From contig CALUHO010000004.1 in the NCBI GenBank assembly GCA_944320465.1, positions 1-64,000 on the forward strand: a stretch of 64,000 nt of DNA. The letters are read 5' to 3'. Position numbers and translations under genes: made by a program. This DNA is from an uncultured Bacteroidales bacterium. Its GTDB lineage: Bacteria > Bacteroidota > Bacteroidia > Bacteroidales > P3. Of this stretch, positions 27,886-35,974 are shown piece after piece (the first letter of the stretch is position 1; every line of letters begins with the position of its first letter). The notes beneath the pieces are model-generated. The model was not told the DNA's origin, did no database searches, and worked only from the letters and a program-made list of their open reading frames with translations.

Positions 27886-28845
27886 ATGGGAAAAAGAATC
27901 GTATGTCTCAGGGCGGATGCGGGGCCGGAAATAGGCTTCGGGCATTTCACACGTTCGTTGGCCTTGGCGGAAATGCTGAAGGACGATTTCGATTGCGTGT
28001 TCTTCACGGTGGATCCGTCGGAATACCAGAGGAGGGAAGTGGAACGGGTGTGCCGTCTTCATCCCTTGCTGCCAGCATCGCATTTAGAGGATTTCCAGTC
28101 CTGCTTGCAGGGGGATGAGATAGTGGTGTTGGACAATTATTTCTTTACTACTGAGTACCAAAAAGCCATAAAGTCCAAAGGATGTCGCTTGGTCTGCATC
28201 GATGACTTGCATGACAAGCATTATGTGGCGGATGCGGTGGTGAATCACGGTTGTGAGGATGCTTGTCTTTTTTCCGTGGAATCCTATACCCGTTTGTGCC
28301 TTGGAGTGTCTTGGGCCTTGTTGCGGAGACCTTTCTTGGAGGTGTTGGATTCGGGATGGCATCGGGACAGGCAGGGGAAATCGGCCGTGGTCTGCGTGGG
28401 TGGCAGCGACCCATACAGTTTGGTGGCGAAATATCTTGCCGCGATAAAAGAAAATCATTTGGCATTTGATAGAATCCGGGTGATTGCCGGGATAAAGACC
28501 CGTATCCCGGAAGGAATACCGGAAGTGAAGATTTTGCCGCAGGGGCTGACTGCCCGGGAGGTATGTTCGGTACTTCAGGAGGCGGACATGGGATTTTTTT
28601 CGGCGAGTACTGTCTGTTTGGAGGCTTTGTCGGTAGGATTACCTTCAGTTGTCGGATATTATATTGACAACCAAAGGAATTTTTATCGTTACGTCACGAG
28701 TCTCGGGATGGTTTATGGTGTGGGGGATTTGCTTCAGACCGATGCGATTGACTTGGGTGGTCTTTCCGGATTTATGCCTAAATTTGACAATTTGGATATG
28801 CGAGGCATACAAGCCCGGTACGTGGAATTGTTTAAGAGTTTATAG
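27886..28845 (+). CDS. pseG: PseG UDP-sugar hydrolase, pseudaminic acid step 4
   Basis: From the ATG at 27886 it is 319 residues; the open frame extends 13 codons further upstream but MGKRIVCLRADAGPEIGFGH is the expected start. The motif GFGHFTRSLALAE includes the catalytic His of PseG, and its GT-B (MurG-like) C-terminal half carries VVCVGGSDPYSL and ASTVCLEALSVGLPSV. It removes UDP from the diacetamido sugar before condensation with PEP. Confidence 0.88.
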   Translation: MGKRIVCLRADAGPEIGFGHFTRSLALAEMLKDDFDCVFFTVDPSEYQRREVERVCRLHPLLPASHLEDFQSCLQGDEIVVLDNYFFTTEYQKAIKSKGCRLVCIDDLHDKHYVADAVVNHGCEDACLFSVESYTRLCLGVSWALLRRPFLEVLDSGWHRDRQGKSAVVCVGGSDPYSLVAKYLAAIKENHLAFDRIRVIAGIKTRIPEGIPEVKILPQGLTAREVCSVLQEADMGFFSASTVCLEALSVGLPSVVGYYIDNQRNFYRYVTSLGMVYGVGDLLQTDAIDLGGLSGFMPKFDNLDMRGIQARYVELFKSL

Positions 28846-28918
28846 ACTACAGGCGATATGGTAGAGGTGGCAGATGATTTCTGGAAGCTTGCCAACCCGC
28901 CTTGGGTAAAAGGAATGG

Positions 28919-29518
28919 ATGATGGAAGATAGGCTTTATATGGAAGGTTCTCGTTTGTTTTTGCAGGAGATGCGACCGGAGGATATCACGGAATCGATGA
29001 TGGCGTGGTTTCAGGATTCGGATTTGATGCGGTTTTATACCAATTCGGGTCGGAAGATTGATAAAGCTGAATTGATTCATTCGATGATGGAAGGTCGGAA
29101 GAACAAAGACAATTACACCTTGGGTATTTATGCCATGGTAGATAACAGTTTGATTGGTACGGTAAAATTAGGTCATATCAATTGGCGGCATCGTGTTTCC
29201 GATTTGGCTACTTTGATTGGGGATAAACGGTTCCATGGGAAAGGTCTTGCGGCTGATGCTGTTGCATTGGGTACACGGATTGCGTTCGATGTATTGGATT
29301 TACGGGCTTTGCATACAAGCATGTACGTATCCAATATTGCATCCATCAAGGCTTATATCAAGGCGGGATGGGTGGTAGAAGGTAGGATTCGAGGTTATTA
29401 TATGGTGGACGGACGGTCGGAAGACCAAGTCTTGGAGGGTTGTTACAACCCACTTTATTTCAGTGAACAGGAAATAATGGATTTGCGAACCAAGTCAAGC
29501 ATGTATTATGAAGGATAA
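28919..29518 (+). CDS. pseH: PseH-like N-acetyltransferase, pseudaminic acid step 3
   Basis: The 199-residue GNAT protein has the acetyl-CoA signature DKRFHGKGLAADAVALG and the C-terminal NIASIKAYIKAGWVVEGR. Position between pseG and pseI identifies it as the likely N4-acetyltransferase acting on the 4-amino sugar. Similar GNATs are common, so the assignment depends partly on context. It overlaps pseI by 11 bp. Confidence 0.8.
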   Translation: MMEDRLYMEGSRLFLQEMRPEDITESMMAWFQDSDLMRFYTNSGRKIDKAELIHSMMEGRKNKDNYTLGIYAMVDNSLIGTVKLGHINWRHRVSDLATLIGDKRFHGKGLAADAVALGTRIAFDVLDLRALHTSMYVSNIASIKAYIKAGWVVEGRIRGYYMVDGRSEDQVLEGCYNPLYFSEQEIMDLRTKSSMYYEG

Positions 29519-30518
29519 GGTTTTTATCGTTGCGGAACTTTCCGCTAACCATAATCATAAGAAAGACATAGCAATTCAAACCATCCGGGCGGCTAAGAAG
29601 GCAGGTGCGGATGCGGTGAAATTGCAGACATACACGGCGGATACCATTACATTGGATTGTCGGAAAGAGGATTTTATGATTCATGGAGGCTTGTGGGATG
29701 GGTATTGTCTGCATGATTTGTACAAAGAGGCTTATACGCCTTGGGAATGGCATGAAGAACTGTTTCATGTGGCGCAGGAAGAAGGCTTGGTCTGTTTTTC
29801 AAGCCCTTTTGATAAAACGGCGGTCGATTTTTTGGAATCATTGGGAAACCCTGTTTACAAGATTGCATCCTTCGAGATTACAGATATTCCCTTGATTTCT
29901 TATGTTGCAGCGAAGAAGAAGCCTATGGTGATTTCGACGGGAATTGCGACCATGCAAGATATTGAGACTGCATTGGATGCCGCGAGAGAGGCTGGCAATG
30001 AAGATATTACTTTGCTGCGTTGCATTTCCCAGTACCCAGCCCCAGTAAAGGATGCAAACCTTTTGACAATCCCGGATATGCGGCAACGTTTCGGGGTAAA
30101 AGTCGGATTGTCAGACCATAGTATAGGAAACACTTTGGCTGTGGTTTCCGTGGCCTTGGGGGCGGCAATGGTTGAAAAGCACTTTATCTTGGATCGGGGA
30201 ATCGGAGGTCCCGATGCGGCTTTTTCGTGCGAACCAGCCGAATTTGCGGGGATGGTGCAGGCTATACGTCAGGCTGAAGAAGCTTTGGGGCAGGCATATT
30301 ACCCCCAGGAACCGACGGCTATCAAAGGTCGGGAATTTTCCCGTTCCTTGTATGTGGCAGAGGATATTCGGAAAGGGGAGTTGCTGACGGAAAAAAATAT
30401 CCGTTCCGTACGTCCGGGTTATGGCCTTCTACCTCGTTTTTATCCGGAGGTTTTGGGGCGGAAAGCTTCCCGCGATTTAGAAAAAGGAACCGCCTTGACA
30501 TGGGCTGACGTGGAATGA
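29508..30518 (+). CDS. pseI: Pseudaminic acid synthase
   Basis: The 336-residue NeuB-family enzyme starts KDKVFIVAELSANHNHKKDI, the PEP-binding TIM-barrel entrance. Further motifs are SPFDKTAVDFLESLGNP, KPMVISTGIAT and CISQYPAP. The last 60 residues, from REFSRSLYVAEDI, form the antifreeze-like SAF domain. It condenses the free 6-deoxy sugar with PEP to form pseudaminic acid. NeuB or LegI would be alternatives, but the pseBCFGH context supports PseI. Confidence 0.92.
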   Translation: MKDKVFIVAELSANHNHKKDIAIQTIRAAKKAGADAVKLQTYTADTITLDCRKEDFMIHGGLWDGYCLHDLYKEAYTPWEWHEELFHVAQEEGLVCFSSPFDKTAVDFLESLGNPVYKIASFEITDIPLISYVAAKKKPMVISTGIATMQDIETALDAAREAGNEDITLLRCISQYPAPVKDANLLTIPDMRQRFGVKVGLSDHSIGNTLAVVSVALGAAMVEKHFILDRGIGGPDAAFSCEPAEFAGMVQAIRQAEEALGQAYYPQEPTAIKGREFSRSLYVAEDIRKGELLTEKNIRSVRPGYGLLPRFYPEVLGRKASRDLEKGTALTWADVE

Positions 30519-30548
30519 AGATTCGGATTTTATTTTAAGTTTCCTTGG

Positions 30549-30690
30549 AATAAACGCTGCGCCTCGGCAAAAGCAGTGCAAACCGAATGCAGGGCAAAGC
30601 TTGCTTGGCTCTGCTGAGGTGCAGCCTGCTTTCGATGGAACATCAAGGCTCGAACTTCGTTCGGCTCTGTGCTCGGCTTGCAGTTTATTT
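30549..30690 (+). repeat. Family 3 repeat after pseI
   Basis: AATAAACGCTGCGCCTCGGC opens the element and GGCTCTGTGCTCGGCTTGCA, then GTTTAT (30663-30688) closes it; both ends match the copy at 12406-12475. The middle differs in length. The IS4-type element inserted just after it. Confidence 0.5.
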
Positions 30691-30702
30691 TATAAATTAG
30701 GA

Positions 30703-32026
30703 CACTACTGTCCCGTAAAAGTGGCTAAATAGTTCTTTGAAATTGTTGAAATATTGTCAATTACACGGTTTTTTGAAATGAAACGGACTTGATTTTGCAA
30801 CTTTGCAGTCTAATACAAATGGCTGCTATGTTCCAAGACAAATACGTATTTTCTCAACTAACCGCTTTTCTGAACAGAACTCAGTTCAACAATTATGTTC
30901 GCAAGTATGATGGCAACCGATATGTGAAACATTTCACTTGCTGGAATCAGATGCTTGCAATGATGTTTGGGCAACTGAGTAACCGTGAGAGCCTGCGAGA
31001 CTTAATCGTTGCTTTCGAGGCGCATAGGGGCAAGCAATATCATCTTGGGTTAGGTCGTGAACCGATAGCCAAGACAACTCTTGCCACAGCCAACCAGAAC
31101 CGTGATTACAGAATCTTCGAAGACTTTGCATTCTATATGATGAAGGAAGCCTGCGAGAAGCGGACGACCAACATCCTTGACATTTCCGGAAAGAAATATG
31201 CGTTTGATTCAACAACGATTCCGTTGTGTCTTGCAACATTCCCATGGGCAAAGTTCCGAAGCAAGAAAGGAGGAGTGAAAGCTCATGTCTTATACGACAT
31301 TGAAGCACAAGTTCCTGCCTTCTATACTGTAACCACTGCCTCAAAGCATGATTCTACAGCGATGTCTTCAATCCATTATGAACCAAATGCTTATTATATA
31401 TTCGACAGGGCTTATGACTCCTTTAAAGAACTCTATAGGATACATCTTACAGACTCTTTCTTTGTTGTCAGAGCCAAGACAAACTTAAAGTATAAGACAG
31501 TCAAATGGAAGCGGAGAATGCCAAGGAATATAATGACTGATGCGGAAGTGAAACTGACCGGTTATCTCTCCGAGAAGAAATATCCGGAATCATTCAGACT
31601 CGTCCGATATTACGATGAAGAAGATGACCGTGAGTTCACTTTTCTGACGAATGCGAAACAACTTTCTGCATTGGATGTTGCCAATCTTTACAAGAAAAGA
31701 TGGTTGATTGAACTGTTCTTCAAATGGCTCAAGCAGCACCTCAAATACAGAAATTCTGGAGTACAACGGAGAATGCCGTTCGCATACAAATCAGTGTCGC
31801 TATTATCACATACTGTCTTGTGGCTATTGTCCAATATGATATGAAGTTGAAACGCTCGACCTATGAAGTCTTGCAGATTCTTAGCATATCATTGACTGAC
31901 AAAACCCACTTGCGTGACCTGTTCGACAAGACTAATTTCAATGATGTCAAAAATCTAAATGGTCCTCTGATTCCGGGGCTGTTTGATTAATTGTTTAACT
32001 CGTCCTATTTTAACGGGACACTAATG
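30703..32026 (+). mobile_element. IS4-family insertion sequence with 9-bp target duplication
   Basis: Ends are CACTACTGTCCCGTAAAAGT on the left and, read inward from the right, CATTAGTGTCCCGTTAAAAT. The 9-bp duplication AAATTAGGA flanks it at 30694-30702 and 32027-32035. Length is 1,324 bp. It inserted 1 bp before the ATG of the GT92 gene, so it now separates that gene from pseI. The intact duplication means the insertion is recent relative to the locus. Confidence 0.9.
30819..31990 (+). pseudogene. IS4-family DDE transposase, frameshifted
   Basis: The first frame (30819-31844) has the three catalytic regions: YAFDSTTIPLC, YYIFDRAYDSFK, and the YREK signature of the IS4 family in YKKRWLIELFFKWLK. 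The C-terminal part continues in another frame as QKFWSTTENAVRIQ and runs to 31990. One missing A in CTCAAATACAG near 31743 explains the shift. The catalytic triad is intact but the C-terminal 80 or so residues are lost, so the copy is probably inactive. Confidence 0.85.
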
Positions 32027-32036
32027 AAATTAGGAT

Positions 32037-32987
32037 ATGAAATATTTTGAGATGGTACCCGTCAAGAAACGCGGCTTGTTTTGGTCCTTTGTCAGGTATT
32101 TTAGGTATGGATTGTCACAAATGTCTCTAATTAAGGAAAAAGTCTCTTTTGTCCCTAAGCGGCATTATGTGGCAATTTGTGCCATCTTTAAAAATGAGGG
32201 GATGTTTTTGAAGGAATGGATTGAATATCATTTATTGATTGGAGTGGAACATTTCTATTTGTACAATAATTTTTCAGATGACGATTATTGGGTTGTCTTG
32301 GAACCCTATATCAGAAAAGGACTTGTGACATTGACGGATTGGCCTGTGGAAAAGGGACAGTTGTCTGCATACAAGGACTGCTATGATAAGAGGAAAGATT
32401 CTGTAAATTGGATTGCTTATATTGATTTGGATGAGTTTATTTGTTTACGGGAAGCAAATGATCTCAGGAAATGGTTGCGTGAATATGAGAGGTATCCAAG
32501 TGTTTATATGAATTGGAAGATGTTTGGTACATCTGGAATCCTTAAACACGATTCAAAACAGTTCGTAATTGAACAATATACAGCATGTTGGCCTGTTTTG
32601 GTGAATGCTGGTAAGTCCTTTGTTAATACAGCCTGGCCTTTTTCAAGTATAGGATGCCATATGTCTTATCCGGATTTGAAGATTTGTCATTGGAAGACGA
32701 CAGTTTTGCCTATTGATGAATTCAAGCGGTTTATTTGTCATTGGGTGGTACGGGATTCGAAAAGGATACCTAGCATTCAATTGAATCATTATTTTAATCG
32801 ATCGTATCATCAATGGGTTTACAAAGTGCAAGTAAGAGGTGATGCATTATCAGAAAAAGGTCAACAATATCGGGCTGATTGGGGAAATTTTCAGAAAAAT
32901 GAATTAATGAATATCGATCGCGATTATTTGATACAAAAATGGTTGGTATTCTTGAGATTGCAGATGGATGAAATGGACTTGGATTAA
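32037..32987 (+). CDS. GT92-family (DUF23) glycosyltransferase
   Basis: At 316 residues it has the GT92 signature AICAIFKNEGMFLKEWIEYH, then GVEHFYLYNN, and the metal-binding DxD-like YIDLDEFI. A CxH-type ending LKICHWKT and later NHYFNRS are also family-like. It transfers a sugar, often galactose, in family members; the substrate here is unknown. The gene is notably AT-rich. Its natural upstream region was displaced by the IS4 element, whose target duplication ends 1 bp before the ATG, so expression may be changed. Confidence 0.85.
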   Translation: MKYFEMVPVKKRGLFWSFVRYFRYGLSQMSLIKEKVSFVPKRHYVAICAIFKNEGMFLKEWIEYHLLIGVEHFYLYNNFSDDDYWVVLEPYIRKGLVTLTDWPVEKGQLSAYKDCYDKRKDSVNWIAYIDLDEFICLREANDLRKWLREYERYPSVYMNWKMFGTSGILKHDSKQFVIEQYTACWPVLVNAGKSFVNTAWPFSSIGCHMSYPDLKICHWKTTVLPIDEFKRFICHWVVRDSKRIPSIQLNHYFNRSYHQWVYKVQVRGDALSEKGQQYRADWGNFQKNELMNIDRDYLIQKWLVFLRLQMDEMDLD

Positions 32988-33047
32988 GAATTGGATGATT
33001 GTTTTTGCAATAGCATGGTATTAATTAGAGACAAAGAGGAGCAAAAT

Positions 33048-34067
33048 ATGTGCCAAGTAAGTGTCATTGTTCCAGTGTACAATGCGGAACAGTATTTGGA
33101 TCGTTGTGTCGAGTCCTTGGTGGGGCAAACCTTGTCGGACATCGAAATCATATTGGTGGATGATTTGTCCACGGACGGGTCGTGGCAGAAGATGCAGGAA
33201 TGGGAGTCGAAATACCCGGCCAAAGTGAGGATTGCCCAGGTGAAGGAAAAGGCTTTTGCTGGTGGGGCCAGGAATGTGGGTATCCGTATGGCCCGAGGTG
33301 AGTATGTGGGCTTGGTGGATAGTGATGATTGGGTGGATTCTCGGATGTATGAGGATTTGTATGAACAGGCGAAGAGGGAAGATTTGGATGTGGTCCGATG
33401 TGGTTATCGTTTGGTGGATGAGGCTGGGACTTTTGCACATCCGGTAAAACCGGATGTGCAAAAGTGGGAAGCAAAGGTTCGGTTTGGGATAGGACCTGTT
33501 TGGCGTCGTTTGGTTTTGTACAATGGGAATATGCTACATTAGTGCGGCCTATGGAGACGTGAGATTATAGTCCGGAATGGCCTGATGTATCCGGAGAAGA
33601 TGTATAATGAAGACTCTGCTTGGCTGTATCTTGTTTACATGTATGTGGAAAGAATAGGAATCAGTCAAGGTGTCTATTACAATTATTGTATGAACGGAGG
33701 CTCCCAGACTGCGACCGCCAGAAAGATAGAAAGCCGATACTTCATGCAATGTTCCGCTGCGAAATGGTTATTGGACGAGTATGTGAAACGAGGGTGGAAG
33801 GATAGGGATCCGGAGCTTGTGGAGTATGTGTTCTCCTGTTTCTATTTCATAGACTGCATTTATGGGGCTGTGATGAATTTTGAAACAATGCCCATGCGTC
33901 AACTTCGGGAGATGCAGAGGACGATGAAACGCTTGTATCCGGGATTTCTGAAAAATCCGATGGTAAAGCAATATTGTTCGGATAGAGGACGTAAAGGGGC
34001 GGCTTTGTGCATGTTTTCACCCTGGCTATATGCCCATGCCATGCGGTTTTTACATAAGAAGAAGTAG
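33048..34067 (+). pseudogene. GT2-family glycosyltransferase split by an in-frame amber codon
   Basis: The start at 33048 is preceded by AGAGGA seven bases upstream. MCQVSVIVPVYNAEQYLDRC and LVDSDDWVDSRMYE show the GT-A fold with the DxD motif. The first ORF stops at TAG 33540-33542. The 14 codons after the stop (CGLWRREIIVRNGL) and the ORF from 33585 are in the same frame and read as the rest of the family (YPEKMYNEDSAW, then NYCMNGGSQTATARKI). The restored protein would be about 339 residues. One base change would repair it; alternatively the stop is a sequence error. Confidence 0.8.
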
Positions 34068-34095
34068 CTGTCGGTCGCGTTCGTTTTCTATGGGT

Positions 34096-34228
34096 GTTTT
34101 AACTCTTTTTAAGTTAAATTCTTCATCGAGAAAATGGGAATTGCCTACATTTGCCGCCGAGAGGTCTGGAGGAAATCGGGGCTTGCGGCCTGCCGTTTTT
34201 TTCTAATGATAAAAAAGGAGGGAGAATG
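34096..34228 (+). other. Orphan promoter-leader duplicated from the Rpn-type gene
   Basis: This 133-bp stretch matches 38206-38340, the region upstream of the Rpn-type nuclease, at most positions: the dyad TTTTAACTCTTTTTAAGTTA, then TACATTTG as -7 box (34146-34153) and the ribosome site AAAAAAGGAGG. After the GGAGG the reading is ATG-TAA and no coding sequence remains. A second Rpn-type gene has therefore been lost downstream of its leader. Confidence 0.75.
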
Positions 34229-34287
34229 TAAGCTAAAGTGCTGTAAAGTTAATCTCTTTTCCTTTTCTTGACACACTTTGGCTTACA
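34227..34287. repeat. 61-bp inverted repeat
   Basis: TGTAAGCTAAAGTG (34227-34240) and CACTTTGGCTTACA (34274-34287) pair at 13 of 14 positions. The element starts exactly where the Rpn-type leader breaks off. Confidence 0.5.
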
Positions 34288-34328
34288 GTCTCTTTTGACT
34301 AAGCCTATATCAGTTATATTAATGATTT

Positions 34329-35351
34329 ACCCGTTGGCGGAATTAAAAGACGAAGAAGATTTATGCTGAAAAAAGTTGTGCATATTATTGGTATTTCGTA
34401 AATTAGAGGTGTCCAATCATCTGATTTACATCTACCGTATGCACAACTTACATGCAATATTCGCAAAATTTCCGGACATTTGAAGCAGAAAGCCGGGGAC
34501 TGAGCCAATGAAAAAGGGAATGTGCCTCGTTCGGGGGTTGTCCCCAAGTTCTCCGACCTGAAGGTGGTCGCTCTGGGCTTGGCAGCCGAGGTCCTGGGCA
34601 TCGACAGCGAGTCCCTGTTGTTTTCCAGACCGGAAGGATACCGGCGCGATATGCCCCGCCTCCTATCCCGCAGGCAATACAACAACCGGCGCAAGTTCAC
34701 GGCCCCGCTCTGCCAGCGCATCCGTGAGCGGATGGCCCGGGAGATGGATGGGGGCGAGGATTGCTTCTGCATCGATTCCATGCCGGTAGAGGTATGCCGG
34801 ATGGCACGTGCCAGGCACTGCACGATGGGCAGGAAGGACACAGGGAAAGCCCCTCCTACGGATACTGTGCCGCGCAAGGCACCCATTTCTACGGATACAA
34901 GCTGCACGCCGTCTGCGGGCTGAACGGGGTCATCCATTCTTCCGGCCTGACCAAGGCGAGCGTACACGACCTCCATTACCTGAAGGATGTCGAGGCCGGC
35001 TACGCGCACTGCACCCTCCTCGGGGACAAGGGCTATGTCAGCGCCCAGGCGCAGCTTGACCTTTTCGAATCGGCCCGTATCCGGCTGGAAGTACCCTGCC
35101 GGAAAAGCCAGAGAGACCGAAAACCGGTCTTCCAGCTCTTTGCCAAAGCGAGGAAAAGGATGGAAACCGTGTTCTCCCAGCCCTGCGACCAATTCATGCT
35201 CGTACGCAACTATGCGAAAGACACCGAGGGTTTGTTCACCCGGATTGTCGGGAAAATCAGCGTACTCACCATCCTGCAATACATCAACTACAAAAACAAC
35301 AAGCCCATTGGCAGGGTCAAGCATGCTCTGACTTAATTCCGCCAACGGGTC
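34329..35351 (+). mobile_element. IS982-family insertion sequence, decayed
   Basis: A perfect 18-bp inverted repeat, ACCCGTTGGCGGAATTAA at 34329-34346 and its complement at 35333-35350, bounds the element. The 8-bp duplication AATGATTT lies at 34321-34328 and 35352-35359. Size and the ACCC termini fit IS982. The transposase inside is broken. Confidence 0.88.
34439..35336 (+). pseudogene. IS982-family transposase with at least two frame breaks
   Basis: MHNLHAIFAKFPDI starts at 34439 and hits a stop. The reading resumes in another frame as VPRSGVVPKFSDLKVVALGL and runs to a CIDSMPVEVCRMAR catalytic Asp region. It shifts again near 34850 in a CCCC run to YGYCAAQGTHFYGYKLHAVCG, then LLGDKGYVS with the second Asp and ARKRMETVFSQ with the Glu. 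All three DDE residues are present in separate frames. The gene is dead. Confidence 0.85.
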
Positions 35352-35394
35352 AATGATTTGATTCTGATAAACATTCATATATGTAATGTACGGA

Positions 35395-35746
35395 CTACCT
35401 CGCCAAAATCTTCTGCACTTTTTCCTGATAGTCCTGAATAAGATTCTCCAAAATCATTAAACCCAAATCGGTCATTAGACACGCCGAGTCCGTTTCTGAT
35501 TAGGAAAATGAGGCATTCGGGCATCTTGCCCGCTTCTGTCCGCATCCTGTTTCTCGCTACGCCTCGACGTAGCCCGCTACGCCTTCGGCTAGGCGAGAAG
35601 CATGCTGCATGACACAAGCGGGCAATCTCCCCAAAGTCTAATGACCGATTTGGGTTAAAAGACAGCATGACCTGCTGCTTTTCTTTTCCAATCAAAGTAT
35701 TACACATTGTCTGAATTAAGGAAGATAATACGGCAATGTCAGCCAT
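35395..35746 (-). pseudogene. Small unknown gene split by a family 1 repeat
   Basis: On the minus strand MADIAVLSSLIQTMCNTLIG and KEKQQVMLS run from 35746 to the edge of the repeat at 35656. On its other side ENLIQDYQEKVQKILAR ends in a TAG at 35397-35395. Together the two halves make a small coiled or helical protein of at least 46 residues, cut by 197 bp of repeat DNA. No family is recognised. The second half is out of frame with the first through the repeat. Confidence 0.35.
35460..35656. repeat. Family 1 palindromic repeat
   Basis: A near-consensus copy in the same orientation as those at 21353 and 48646. The left flank ends CATTA and the right flank starts AAAAG, so the target could have been TTAA-like. 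It interrupts a small minus-strand gene. Confidence 0.9.
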
Positions 35747-35897
35747 TTATCCATCCATATCCTCAATACTATTTCCGAGTACACAATAGTGCGACATCCT
35801 GTAACACGATTCATAGCGGGAACCGTTGTAGAAATTTTTCATCTAAAAACCACCCAATAAGGTGCAAGATTTTGGCACTATGATTGGATTGGTATTG

Positions 35898-35958
35898 CCA
35901 TTCTCGTCATATTTTGACGAGAATGGTTTGCATATTCTCGCCACAAAGCCTATTTTTG
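35898..35958 (+). promoter_or_regulatory. Fic gene promoter with a 12-bp operator-like dyad
   Basis: CCATTCTCGTCA (35898-35909) and TGACGAGAATGG (35915-35926) form a perfect 12-bp inverted repeat with a 5-bp spacer. TTTG at 35927-35930 follows at once, then a 20-nt gap and TATTTTTG at 35951-35958, a full -33/-7 promoter. An extra half-site, ATTCTCG, lies at 35934-35940 between the two boxes. The ATG is at 35975. Confidence 0.65.
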
Positions 35959-35974
35959 CCCAAAACGATCAAAC

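Noticed and set aside
31724..31990. Programmed frameshift producing the IS4 transposase
   Set aside because: IS4-family elements normally use one ORF, and the shift site CTCAAATACAG is not a slippery heptamer; a one-base deletion fits.
7338..34067. TAG recoded as a sense codon
   Set aside because: Two genes have in-frame TAG, but many intact genes here end in TAG (TIR-STAND, mltG, wzx, pyrG, rpoD, the RND pump), so TAG is a working stop. Mutation or sequence error is simpler.
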